Assembly: GCA_903961015.1 (NCBI GenBank)
Contig: CAJCCX010000095.1
Coordinates: 1-53,861 of the forward strand
Source: an uncultured bacterium
Lineage (GTDB): Bacteria > Planctomycetota > Phycisphaerae > Phycisphaerales > SM1A02
Reading direction: 5' to 3'
DNA length: 53,861 bases
Position 1 is the stretch's first letter, and each line of letters opens with the position of its first letter. Both the position numbers and the translations under genes were made by a program. Under the pieces are notes generated by a model, which did no database searches, was not told where the DNA came from, and saw only the letters and a program-made list of their open reading frames with translations. This document shows positions 16,149-24,892 of the stretch, one piece after another.

Positions 16149-18533
16149 ATGCTTCAAACCAGCGCACGATTGATTCGAACACTGCTCGCCGTCATGGCTG
16201 CACTCTTTGTGATCTGGGCATTCGTGACTGTTGCGGTGCGAGAAGCGCGACGATTTTGGAAGGATGACAACCGCACAGAAATCGTGGTGATGCATTGGTC
16301 TGGCGAAGGCGGCCAAGAAGAAGATCAAATCGTAGAGGACGCTCTTGGCCAATTCGAACGCGAAAACCCCACGCTTCGCGTTCGCAGAATCAATCCTGGC
16401 GATGCGGGCAGTTTTTATACAAAGCTGCAAACGATGATGGCGTCTGGAGATCCTCCCGATGTTTTCTATGTTGGTTCGGAGCGATTGCCAGCATTTGTTT
16501 CACTTGGATTGCTTGCGCCACTCGATGACTTCCTGAAGCGTGACTCGCAGCTGAATGTGAGAGATCGAATCATTCTTGAAGACTTCTATCCCGCGACTGT
16601 GAAGGCGTTTCAATATGACGGAATCCAAAGCGGAGAAGGTGCGATTTATGGAATTCCAAAAGACTTCACCACCGTTGGTTTCTATTGGAACAAAGATCTT
16701 TTCGCTCGCGCTGGTCTTGCGCCACCATCGCAGAATTGGACATGGGATGAATTTATCGCCGACGCTCGTGCGATCGGCAAACTGCCCGATTGCACTGGTG
16801 CAGAATTTGTGACATGGCCTGCGATGATTCGCGCATATCTGATGACCGAGGGAGTTGATGTCAAAGGAAGTTCATTCGATGAACCAACAACATCCAATCC
16901 AGAAGTTTTCAATGCACTGGATCGACTTCGCTCGTGGCGGCACGACGAAAGCCATACGCTGACAAGTGGCAAGAGCAAAATTGCAAGTGGATCGAGCGTT
17001 TTTCTGACTGGAAAAATCGGACTTGCTGGACCATTCGGTCGCTGGGTCGTACCGAGTTATCGCAAGATTGCACCTAGAGACCAAGGTGGATTTGAGTGGG
17101 ACTTCGCTCCCTTGCCGCGCGGCAAAGTCGACAGCAATATTGTCCTGACTGTCTCGTGGTCAATCTCAAATCAAAGCAAGCATCCGCAAGAAGCGTGGTC
17201 GCTTGTTCGATTTCTCTCTGGCGAATCAACCCAGCGTGCGCTTGCCCGACTTGGACTTGCGATACCAACAATTCGCGCTGCGGCGAAAAGTGAATCGTTC
17301 AACGATCCAAATCAAGAACCTGCGAATGACGCTGGCTTTCTGACTGCGGCAGATCATGCGCGCATCGTTGATTGGCCCACAAATCCGCAGTTCGAGGCGC
17401 TCTTAGGATCGCGTCTGGATCAAGGGCTCAAGACTGGCGATCTTCCGCTGACACAAGCGATTACAAACTTCGAGCGCGACTGGCGAGTGGAATCACAAAG
17501 CCCGCTTCGAAGTGATTCTTTTCCCGCGATGCCATGGATCGCACTCGGGTGGATCGTACTGCTCGCATCACTTGCAGGACTCGCCGTGTGGATTGCGATT
17601 CTTCGCCGCGGAAATCTTCCCGCGCATCAGCGATCGGAAGAACGCGCAGGATATTTTCTCGCATCACCGTGGATTGTTGGATTCGCCCTGTTTATGGCAT
17701 TTCCGATTGTCATGAGCCTGGCTCTGGCATTCGCCCGCTGGAAAGGAGTCTCGCCGCTCAGTTCCGCGGAATTTGCAGGCACTGCGAATTTCCAACAACT
17801 TTTTCAATTTGACCAACGCTTTCGCACCAGTCTTGTCGTCACTGCCTATTACGCAATTCTCGCAGTTCCTGCGGGGCAAATCCTCGCGCTGCTCGCGGCT
17901 CTGCTGATGAATGCGCGTGTGCGTGGCATCCATCTCTTTCGTGCGGCGTGGTATTTGCCAAGCGTGCTCGCTGGTGTTGGCGTCGCGGTTCTTTGGCGGT
18001 GGATCTTTGATTCGGATGGCGGACTGATGAATGCGGCGTTGCAACCGCTGCTCACGCCACTCGGCCTAACTGCGCCTGAGTGGTTCGGACAAGACGCCGC
18101 GATATGGGGAGCGCCAGCATTCGCGTTGATGAGCCTCTGGTTTGTCGGCGGCACGATGATTGTTTTTCTTGCAGGCATTCAGCAGATTCCAATCGAACTC
18201 TATGAAGCTGCATCAATCGATGGCTCTGGACGATTGAGACAATTTTGGTCGATCACTCTGCCGATGCTCTCACCGATCATCCTCTTCAACGCAATCATGG
18301 CGATCATCGCAAGCTTCCAAGTTTTCACCCAAGCATTCGTGATGACTGGTGGCGAGCCCGGTGATCTCACGCGATTTTATGTTCTCTATTTGTATAACCA
18401 AGGATTCGAGTTTTATGAAATGGGATACGCCAGCGCAATGGCATGGATTTTATTGTTGGTCGTGCTTGCACTCACAGTGATTGTTTTACGCACGAGCAAT
18501 CGATGGGTGCATACCGAAGGACAGAAGTCATGA
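16149..18533 (+). CDS. Sugar ABC transporter: binding protein fused to MalF-type permease
   Basis: A 794-residue fusion. Residues 10-30 form a membrane segment, 43-455 a family 1 solute-binding protein (GDPPDVFYVGSERLPAF, YGIPKDFTTVGFYWNKDLF, a trailing IPTIRAAA), 461-485 a second membrane segment, and ~500-790 a MalF/UgpA-like permease with the coupling motif ELYEAASIDGSGRLRQFW. Normally these are two proteins; here the substrate binder is tethered to its own channel subunit on the outer face of the inner membrane. A nearby GH13, MalQ and GlgP set points to maltodextrin as substrate. The gene is coupled to the next permease through an ATGA overlap. No frameshift or linker stop is visible, so the fusion looks genuine. 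Confidence 0.9.
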   Translation: MLQTSARLIRTLLAVMAALFVIWAFVTVAVREARRFWKDDNRTEIVVMHWSGEGGQEEDQIVEDALGQFERENPTLRVRRINPGDAGSFYTKLQTMMASGDPPDVFYVGSERLPAFVSLGLLAPLDDFLKRDSQLNVRDRIILEDFYPATVKAFQYDGIQSGEGAIYGIPKDFTTVGFYWNKDLFARAGLAPPSQNWTWDEFIADARAIGKLPDCTGAEFVTWPAMIRAYLMTEGVDVKGSSFDEPTTSNPEVFNALDRLRSWRHDESHTLTSGKSKIASGSSVFLTGKIGLAGPFGRWVVPSYRKIAPRDQGGFEWDFAPLPRGKVDSNIVLTVSWSISNQSKHPQEAWSLVRFLSGESTQRALARLGLAIPTIRAAAKSESFNDPNQEPANDAGFLTAADHARIVDWPTNPQFEALLGSRLDQGLKTGDLPLTQAITNFERDWRVESQSPLRSDSFPAMPWIALGWIVLLASLAGLAVWIAILRRGNLPAHQRSEERAGYFLASPWIVGFALFMAFPIVMSLALAFARWKGVSPLSSAEFAGTANFQQLFQFDQRFRTSLVVTAYYAILAVPAGQILALLAALLMNARVRGIHLFRAAWYLPSVLAGVGVAVLWRWIFDSDGGLMNAALQPLLTPLGLTAPEWFGQDAAIWGAPAFALMSLWFVGGTMIVFLAGIQQIPIELYEAASIDGSGRLRQFWSITLPMLSPIILFNAIMAIIASFQVFTQAFVMTGGEPGDLTRFYVLYLYNQGFEFYEMGYASAMAWILLLVVLALTVIVLRTSNRWVHTEGQKS

Positions 18534-19393
18534 ATCGAACTCTTTGGAAAATCTGCCAGTACGCAATCCTGCTTGCGGGCGCGACAATATTGCTTCTGCC
18601 GTTGTGGTGGATGCTGGTCGTGAGCCTCGAAACTCCAGAACGTGCGGGTGCTGCAATCGCAGGTGGAATCGGTCTCTCGCTTTGGCCACCATCGCCACAG
18701 TGGGGCAACTATCCACAAGCACTGAGCGAAATGGGTTCGGTGCCGTGGCAGGGATTTCTCAACGCACTTGCGAATTCGATCGTCGTCACTGTGCTTGTGG
18801 TGATCGGCACTGTGCTTTCAAGCAGTCTCGTCGGTTTCGCATTCGCACGCATTCGCTTCCGCGGCAGTCGCGGACTTTTTCTTTTGATGCTCTCAACAAT
18901 GATGTTGCCTGGACAAGTGACGATCATTCCTCTCTTCTTATTCTTCCGCAATCTTGGCTGGATTGACTCTCTCCTACCTTTGATCGTGCCGGCATTCTTT
19001 GGCAATGCATTCTTCATTTTCATGTACCGCCAATTTATTACGCAAATCCCCGAGAGTTTGCTCGAGGCAGCGAAGGTCGATGGATACACATTGCTTGGCA
19101 TCTGGTGGCGAATTATTCTGCCACTCTGCCGTCCTGTCACTGCGATTTGCGCGGTCTTCACCTTCATCTATGTCTGGAATGACTTTATGGGTCCGCTGAT
19201 CTATCTGCACTCCGACGAGCAAGCGACGCTTGCCGTTGCGCTCAATTCATTTCGAAATCAATATGGCGGACTCGAGGACGTGCACCTATTGATGGCGGCA
19301 AGTCTCGTCACAATGATCCCGTGCATCCTGCTCTTTAGCGCATCACAGCGTCACTTTATCGAAGGACTCGCTCGCGGCGCAGTCAAGGGATAG
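18530..19393 (+). CDS. Sugar ABC transporter permease, MalG type
   Basis: A 287-residue inner-membrane permease of the carbohydrate uptake transporter 1 family, with about six membrane segments and the ATPase-coupling motif SLLEAAKVDGYTLLGIWWRI (~180-199). It pairs with the fused MalF-like protein encoded immediately upstream. The ATG at 18530 overlaps the upstream stop (ATGA); longer frames from 18443 lie inside the partner gene. The matching ATPase is probably the MalK/UgpC gene 1.5 kb downstream, separated from it by an opposite-strand gene. Confidence 0.93.
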   Translation: MNRTLWKICQYAILLAGATILLLPLWWMLVVSLETPERAGAAIAGGIGLSLWPPSPQWGNYPQALSEMGSVPWQGFLNALANSIVVTVLVVIGTVLSSSLVGFAFARIRFRGSRGLFLLMLSTMMLPGQVTIIPLFLFFRNLGWIDSLLPLIVPAFFGNAFFIFMYRQFITQIPESLLEAAKVDGYTLLGIWWRIILPLCRPVTAICAVFTFIYVWNDFMGPLIYLHSDEQATLAVALNSFRNQYGGLEDVHLLMAASLVTMIPCILLFSASQRHFIEGLARGAVKG

Positions 19394-19437
19394 CGCAAAC
19401 AATCCCGCGCCAGACACGCACGATCTCGCCAAACGAA

Positions 19438-20826
19438 TTATTGCGATCGAACCGGCTGGTTGTAATTTGCTCGCAGCCATTGCACAGCATTTTCGGCGTT
19501 CTGTCCCTTCACGGTCAATATTCCGCTTTGAGACATCAGCGCATCGACCTCTGCTTTCAATGCATTGAAATCCGACTTGTGATCTGAATTGCTTATAGTC
19601 AATGGATTTGCTTGAAGTTCACTCACCATCTTCTTCGCATAGGAAGTTGCGTCACTCGCCTGCCGATACAACTGCAAGACCAAGGTCCATGCGTCGATCG
19701 CAGTGTCGGAATGCTTCCGCCATGAAAACGTGCCTCCAGAACTTGATCCCCAACCACCTCTGCCCCAACGCCGCGAATACGAACTCTGAAATTGCTGGCG
19801 ACGCGGATCCGCTTCACGAGCGATTGCTTCTGCTTCGATCATTGCGCCAGTCAAATTTCGCGCAGCCTTGATTGCAGTGAATCCATCTTTGAGTGTGAAA
19901 TGCCACTTGTCTAAATCCTTGCGCTTCGAAGCTTGAATCTCTTGCACGATTTTCTCGCCTACACCAACTTGGACCTGCCAACTCTTGACACCGAGTGCCG
20001 CTCCGATTTGATCAAGGCCACCTGTCACGCTGCAAGCAATCCCTGCAGTCACCATTTGCGCTCCAGTCATTCCAGTGACCGAATCTTTTCCGCTACTCAA
20101 TTGAACTGACTCGACACCTGAAGGCGCACTTTCGCCGGCTTCTGGACAACCATCACTTCCCCGCCACAGAAAAAGATCTACTGTTGGATCGAGGAGACCT
20201 TTCAATACAGACTTCAAATATGGACGATCCGATGCGCGTGATGTAATCAAGGAAAGATTTGCACGAATCTGATCTGAGATATTCGCTTCGAGCAGATCCG
20301 TTCCAGGCGCCCAGTCCATAACGATCTCATCTGCTGATGGGTTGAGAACCATCAAATAATCGCAGAACACAGGCAAAACAGCGCCAGGGCCTTGCGCAGA
20401 ACCAAACACGCCGATGACAGGCATTATCTTTCGAATTCTTATGATTTGATCCACAAGAATGGCAGTATCTGCCTGCGTTCCACCAGTGACATCAAATTGA
20501 ATCACAAGCGCATTCACGCGTCGCGATGCTGGCGAACTTTTAATGAATACTTCAAGCGCTTCTGTAATAGTGGCGTCACCAATCTCGCCTATGAGCGGCA
20601 GAATTGCATAACGCAATGTTGTTGACAGCTTGCGATCGCGTGGACACTTTGATGTCGGCGGCACTGCTTCCATCGGACCGTCAGGCGCGACGACTTCCGC
20701 TGGCGGCACGGTGGTTGGCGGCGCGGTGGTTGGCGACTGCGCATTGGAAGTTTGCGATTGAACACAAAGAACAAAGGCAAGAAGATTGATTGTGATTGGA
20801 TAAATCATGTGGGTCAACTGTTTCAT
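19438..20826 (-). CDS. Exported ClpP/NfeD-fold-like protein
   Basis: A 462-residue protein with an N-terminal hydrophobic segment (~7-22) and a Pro/Thr/Val-rich linker. A domain at about 65-290 resembles membrane-linked ClpP-class proteins (NfeD, SppA): LRYAILPLIGEIGDATITEALE, the DVTGGT turn where DTPGG is expected, then PVIGVFGSAQGPGAVLPVF at the place of the SAGA nucleophile loop, and CDYLMVLNPSADEI. The loop differs from the usual S-A-G-A, so catalysis is doubtful. The C-terminal ~150 residues include a Gly/Ser/Arg-rich patch and helices. It sits between the ABC permease and ATPase genes on the opposite strand. An alternative start lies at 20847. Confidence 0.55.
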   Translation of the reverse strand: MKQLTHMIYPITINLLAFVLCVQSQTSNAQSPTTAPPTTVPPAEVVAPDGPMEAVPPTSKCPRDRKLSTTLRYAILPLIGEIGDATITEALEVFIKSSPASRRVNALVIQFDVTGGTQADTAILVDQIIRIRKIMPVIGVFGSAQGPGAVLPVFCDYLMVLNPSADEIVMDWAPGTDLLEANISDQIRANLSLITSRASDRPYLKSVLKGLLDPTVDLFLWRGSDGCPEAGESAPSGVESVQLSSGKDSVTGMTGAQMVTAGIACSVTGGLDQIGAALGVKSWQVQVGVGEKIVQEIQASKRKDLDKWHFTLKDGFTAIKAARNLTGAMIEAEAIAREADPRRQQFQSSYSRRWGRGGWGSSSGGTFSWRKHSDTAIDAWTLVLQLYRQASDATSYAKKMVSELQANPLTISNSDHKSDFNALKAEVDALMSQSGILTVKGQNAENAVQWLRANYNQPVRSQ

Positions 20827-20876
20827 GGAAGTGATGTTGTACCTCATCTCGCCCGATAGGTAACCTCACTACTTCC

Positions 20877-22055
20877 ATGGCAACAGTTGAATTGAAAGCG
20901 GTATCGAAGATTTATGGCACAACGGTTCGAGCTGTTGATTCAGTCGATTTATCGATCTCCGACGGCGAATTTATCGTCCTCGTCGGTCCTTCGGGATGCG
21001 GTAAGAGCACAACTTTACGAATGATCGCTGGGTTGGAGGATCTTTCTGGGGGAACGATCTCCATCGGCAACCGCATCGTGAATGATGTGCCACCCAAGGA
21101 CCGAAACATTGCGATGGTCTTTCAGAACTATGCGCTCTATCCACATCTGAATGTTCGACAGAATCTTTCCTTTGGACTTGAACGTCGCCGCACTTTTAAA
21201 AGTCGCTGGCGCGGCATTTGGGATTCCACTTATCGCACACAGCGTCACGCCGAGCGCCTTGCGATCACCGCACGAGTCGATGCTGCTGCGCGCACGCTCG
21301 GTATCGAACAACTCCTTCATCGTCCGCCGCGCGAACTGTCCGGCGGTCAAAGGCAGCGTGTCGCAGTTGGACGCGCACTCGTGCGAGATCCCGCTGTCTT
21401 TCTCTTCGATGAGCCTCTCTCAAATCTCGATGCGCTACTGCGCGGCGAGATGCGAACCGAACTGCGAATCTTGCACCGCAGTCTGCGCGCCACGATGGTC
21501 TATGTCACGCACGATCAAGAAGAAGCGATGAGCCTCGCTGATCGAATGGTGGTGATGAAAGATGGCGTCGTGCAACAGATTGGATCGCCTGCCGAAATTT
21601 ATGGCAGCCCAGCGAATCGTTTCGTCGCTGGTTTTATTGGGACTCCACCGATGAATATGTTTGAAGGACGTATTGCAAGGGACAGCACTGGAGACTTCAC
21701 TTTTCACTGGAAAGAAAGCGTTTTTTCGCTTTGCAAGCGATGGGTTGCTGGCGAACTTTCAGCCCTTGGCCATGACACAGTCACGCTTGGAATTCGTCCT
21801 GATCGCCTGAGAATTCTTCCCGCTGGAGAAAATAAAAATTCCTGCTGCCTGACTGGTCACGTTGTCACGATCGAACGATATGGACCTCTTGCAGACATCG
21901 TCGCAGTAGTCAATGGAATGCGTGTGATCTCGCGAACTTCAACAGACACACTCGCGGCAATTTGTGAAGGCGATGCGATCACTCTGGAATTTCAAATGCA
22001 ATTTGCGCACATGTTTCGCGCAGATGGCTCGGCGGTCACGTCCCCCAGGAACTGA
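20877..22055 (+). CDS. Sugar ABC transporter ATPase, MalK/UgpC type
   Basis: A 392-residue ATP-binding subunit of carbohydrate importers. Walker A GPSGCGKST (37-45), Q-loop FQNYALYPH (82-90), signature LSGGQRQ (154-160), Walker B VFLFDEP (174-180) and switch His in VTHDQEE are all present. The C-terminal OB-like TOBE domain follows (~260-385, with LGIRPDRLRI). A basic insert of about 25 residues (103-128) sits between the Q-loop region and the helical subdomain. Proteins of this type often energise several sugar importers. Here it most likely serves the fused MalF and MalG subunits encoded upstream. Its last 20 bp overlap the 3' end of the convergent GH13 gene. Confidence 0.93.
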   Translation: MATVELKAVSKIYGTTVRAVDSVDLSISDGEFIVLVGPSGCGKSTTLRMIAGLEDLSGGTISIGNRIVNDVPPKDRNIAMVFQNYALYPHLNVRQNLSFGLERRRTFKSRWRGIWDSTYRTQRHAERLAITARVDAAARTLGIEQLLHRPPRELSGGQRQRVAVGRALVRDPAVFLFDEPLSNLDALLRGEMRTELRILHRSLRATMVYVTHDQEEAMSLADRMVVMKDGVVQQIGSPAEIYGSPANRFVAGFIGTPPMNMFEGRIARDSTGDFTFHWKESVFSLCKRWVAGELSALGHDTVTLGIRPDRLRILPAGENKNSCCLTGHVVTIERYGPLADIVAVVNGMRVISRTSTDTLAAICEGDAITLEFQMQFAHMFRADGSAVTSPRN

Positions 22056-24063
22056 GCATACTTGCCAGGTCACCGCCACCGACGATTCCATTGCTATCGA
22101 TATCTGCGATCCCTCCAAGAGTTCCCCATGCGGACAAGAGCACAGTCAGATCGGCTGCGTTCACCATTCCATCTTGATTGAGATCTTGTGGCCGGAAAAC
22201 ATTCCCTTGCGAAAAAATAATCGCTGAATAAGGACCAACCGAAACAAGCGCACTCTGTGCCAGACCATCCCACGCAACAGGTGAAGTCGACGTCGAGAGA
22301 CAAAGCGTGTTGGAATAGTCAGCGCTATAACCTGTCCAATCGCTGTTGAATCTGCAATTCCACAGACCACTTCGTGGCATTCCGATGCGATAATTGGACT
22401 TTGCTGTCGCGGAAAAATTGACCACGACGATTGTGTCATCCAGATCGCCGCCCTGCTGCCAACGATGAAAAGCGACCATTTTATCGGTGTTATTCACATG
22501 AAAAACATTTGTGCTGAAACCAGAAAGTCCACGCGTTGATCCCGAAGCATTCTTGCGAAGCTTGATGAGATCCTGATAGAGCTTGAAGATTCCAGAGTAT
22601 GTCGTCTTGCGGGACCAATCGAGCGCGACAGCGTCTGTGAAGAATTCATCTTCAAGAAACTCCTGACCTTGAAAAAGCATTGGCACTCCTGGCGCAGTCA
22701 TCGCGACAATGGCGCCAAGCGTTGAACGCTTTCGCGCGAAATACGAGCCGGCGTTGCCTGGAGAAATCTCCTCTGGCACTCGCTGCTTGCCATTGGCAAC
22801 TTCATCATGGCTTTCGGTATAAATGATTCGCTGCTGCATCGATCCGTTGTATGAAAACGAAATCGCATCACGCACGGAATACATATCACGGTCGCTATCG
22901 TTTGGCGTGATGATCGCGCCGCGAATCTTGGGATAGAAACCAGCATCCCATTGACTGTCGAAGCCAGCGCCCCCTGCTCCTGTCGTCTTGGTGATGTATG
23001 GCTCGAGATCCATATCTTCAGCAACCACAAACTTTCCAGGAGCAACCGCATCGATATCGTTATTGATCACCTGAAGAATTGACCAGCCATCTGGAATGTC
23101 AACGCCATTCTGAGCTGTTCTGCGGATGAACTTCGTTCCGTCAACTCGCAATCCATCCATACGAAATTCGTTCAGCCACATCATGGCGTTCTCCCGCAGG
23201 AATGTCCGTACTTCACTGCGACCAAAGTCTGGACGGGTATCTCCCCACGGGGTCACCGCTCGAAAATCGTTATAGAAAAAGACGCCGCCCAAACCATTCT
23301 GAGACCAACCATCAAACTGCCACATATCCAGATCGCTTGGGCCAAGGTGGTTGTACACAACATCAGCGGTCACGCCGATTCCTCGTGCATGCGCACGATC
23401 GACGAATTCCTTCAGATCATCCGGTGTGCCATACGCACTTTCGACAGAGTATGGATATGAATTGTTGTATCCCCACGAACGATCTCCAGGAAATTCGCTG
23501 ATCGGCATCAGCGCGATCATGTTCACGCCAAGTTCGACAAGATGATCCAGCTTTGCAGAGCATTCGTCGAAGTTTGCAGGCGTCGCACCGAGAGCAGCGA
23601 TGCCGAATGTTCCAACATGCATTTCGTACAAGACGATCTTGTCCCACGAAGGCATATTGAAATTTGTCGTCTGCCATACATAAGAGTTTGCGTTATAGAC
23701 AACAGAATTTCCAATCGATGAGACAAGATCTCTCGCGCGCGGATCGTTTCGCCAAAGTGTCTGCGTTGCATTTTGCACCACAAACTTGTACTGCGCTCCA
23801 GCTTGCACATTGGCAACATCGACGGACCAATATCCGTTTCCTTCGGCAAAGAGCGGCAGAGAAGTTGCATTCCAAAAGTTGAATGTTCCCGCGACTGACA
23901 CTCCAGTTGCGTTGGGAGCGAATGTTCGAAAAGTTGTTCCGATGAGAGTTCCCGAGGCATACGGAATTGCGCCGATACCGGGGCGCGTCGAAATGGCTGC
24001 GAATGTTGTCGACGTAGCGAACAGTGCCACAATCAACGAGGGAATAAAAGCAGGAATGCCCAT
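22036..24063 (-). CDS. Secreted GH13 enzyme with dockerin-like tail
   Basis: A 675-residue exported glycoside hydrolase resembling glycogen branching enzymes and related amylases. Signal peptide 1-23; a CBM48-type domain (~30-120) with FRTFAPNATGVSVAGTFNFW; a catalytic barrel from about 140 (VLYEMHVGTF). Likely catalytic residues are Asp in MDGLRVDGTKF, Glu in FVVAEDMD and Asp in TESHDEVANGKQR. The last ~45 residues hold two dockerin-like loops, DLNQDGMVNAADLTVLLS and ADIDSNGIVGGGDLASMLS, each closing with a Trp-Gly. Export and the tail are unusual for a branching enzyme, so hydrolysis or transglycosylation of external starch is the likelier role. The ATG at 24063 starts the signal peptide. 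Confidence 0.85.
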   Translation of the reverse strand: MGIPAFIPSLIVALFATSTTFAAISTRPGIGAIPYASGTLIGTTFRTFAPNATGVSVAGTFNFWNATSLPLFAEGNGYWSVDVANVQAGAQYKFVVQNATQTLWRNDPRARDLVSSIGNSVVYNANSYVWQTTNFNMPSWDKIVLYEMHVGTFGIAALGATPANFDECSAKLDHLVELGVNMIALMPISEFPGDRSWGYNNSYPYSVESAYGTPDDLKEFVDRAHARGIGVTADVVYNHLGPSDLDMWQFDGWSQNGLGGVFFYNDFRAVTPWGDTRPDFGRSEVRTFLRENAMMWLNEFRMDGLRVDGTKFIRRTAQNGVDIPDGWSILQVINNDIDAVAPGKFVVAEDMDLEPYITKTTGAGGAGFDSQWDAGFYPKIRGAIITPNDSDRDMYSVRDAISFSYNGSMQQRIIYTESHDEVANGKQRVPEEISPGNAGSYFARKRSTLGAIVAMTAPGVPMLFQGQEFLEDEFFTDAVALDWSRKTTYSGIFKLYQDLIKLRKNASGSTRGLSGFSTNVFHVNNTDKMVAFHRWQQGGDLDDTIVVVNFSATAKSNYRIGMPRSGLWNCRFNSDWTGYSADYSNTLCLSTSTSPVAWDGLAQSALVSVGPYSAIIFSQGNVFRPQDLNQDGMVNAADLTVLLSAWGTLGGIADIDSNGIVGGGDLASMLSSWGT

Positions 24064-24150
24064 CGTGGGTGAAGAATATCCCCAAAAGACAGTAAACACC
24101 TATTTTGTTGTGAATTTTTGTGAAATTCCGAAGTCGATAATTTTCAAAAC

Positions 24151-24822
24151 TTAACGAGCAGAGTCGAGTTTTTTCGAAAGTTCGATCCCACCTGGAGGCT
24201 GAGGAAACTTTCCATTGAGGATGTCCACAGGGGTCGCATCCACCCCATACGCCGCTTCATTGGTTTTTTCTTTGATGAGGATGCCAAGACCGCCAATGGA
24301 AGCGCCACCATAAAGGCCCGCCGCGTGGGCATAGGACTTGACTGGCGGCCCGCTCGCTTGGTTTGTGGCAGTGGTCGTCGCGGCTGTTCCTTGAGCGCCT
24401 GCATAAAAATAACTTCCACTTTCGATGAATTTATCAAAGGCTGTGGCATCATTGAACACCATCACAATGTCGAGGTGCTGCGCACCGATGAGCGCACCAA
24501 AATCTCCTTTGACAACGCCGATTGCAATCGGCGCAGACCAACCGCTTGGAAGTTTTTTAACGGCAACACCATTGCCTCCCATCCAACCGAAGACAACCCC
24601 CGCTTGAAAACATTTTAAGATCGCAACGCCAACGGCCGATTTCAATTCTTCTTGAGGTATTGGAGCGCCAGAAGTCTGCACGCTTTGAAATGCCTCAGTT
24701 CCCTCTGTGATGTGATCAAGCATTGGGCTTTGGGATTTACACCCAATCACGCCGACGATTGCGATCAAACTGAAAAAAATCCCCACCGATTTTTTGACAT
24801 TCCTTGTCACAAATTTAACCAT
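24151..24822 (-). CDS. SYLF (Ysc84) domain lipoprotein
   Basis: A 223-residue lipoprotein. The signal peptide ends at GVIGC. The rest is a SYLF/Ysc84 domain, a lipid-binding fold found from bacteria to eukaryotes: VGVAILKCFQAGVVFGWMGG, GWSAPIAIGVVKGDFGALIG, AQHLDIVMVFND, and a late AHAAGLYGGASIGGLGILI. It probably sits at the periplasmic membrane surface; no enzymatic role is known. A Shine-Dalgarno GAGGAG lies about 9 bp before the ATG at 24822, which decides against the upstream start at 24942 that would run into the neighbouring gene. Confidence 0.85.
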   Translation of the reverse strand: MVKFVTRNVKKSVGIFFSLIAIVGVIGCKSQSPMLDHITEGTEAFQSVQTSGAPIPQEELKSAVGVAILKCFQAGVVFGWMGGNGVAVKKLPSGWSAPIAIGVVKGDFGALIGAQHLDIVMVFNDATAFDKFIESGSYFYAGAQGTAATTTATNQASGPPVKSYAHAAGLYGGASIGGLGILIKEKTNEAAYGVDATPVDILNGKFPQPPGGIELSKKLDSAR

Positions 24823-24892
24823 ATAGATACATCTCCTCGTGAGTTGCGCGTTCAATGCATCCGTACATCGACTATGAAAGTCTAGCGTTTTT

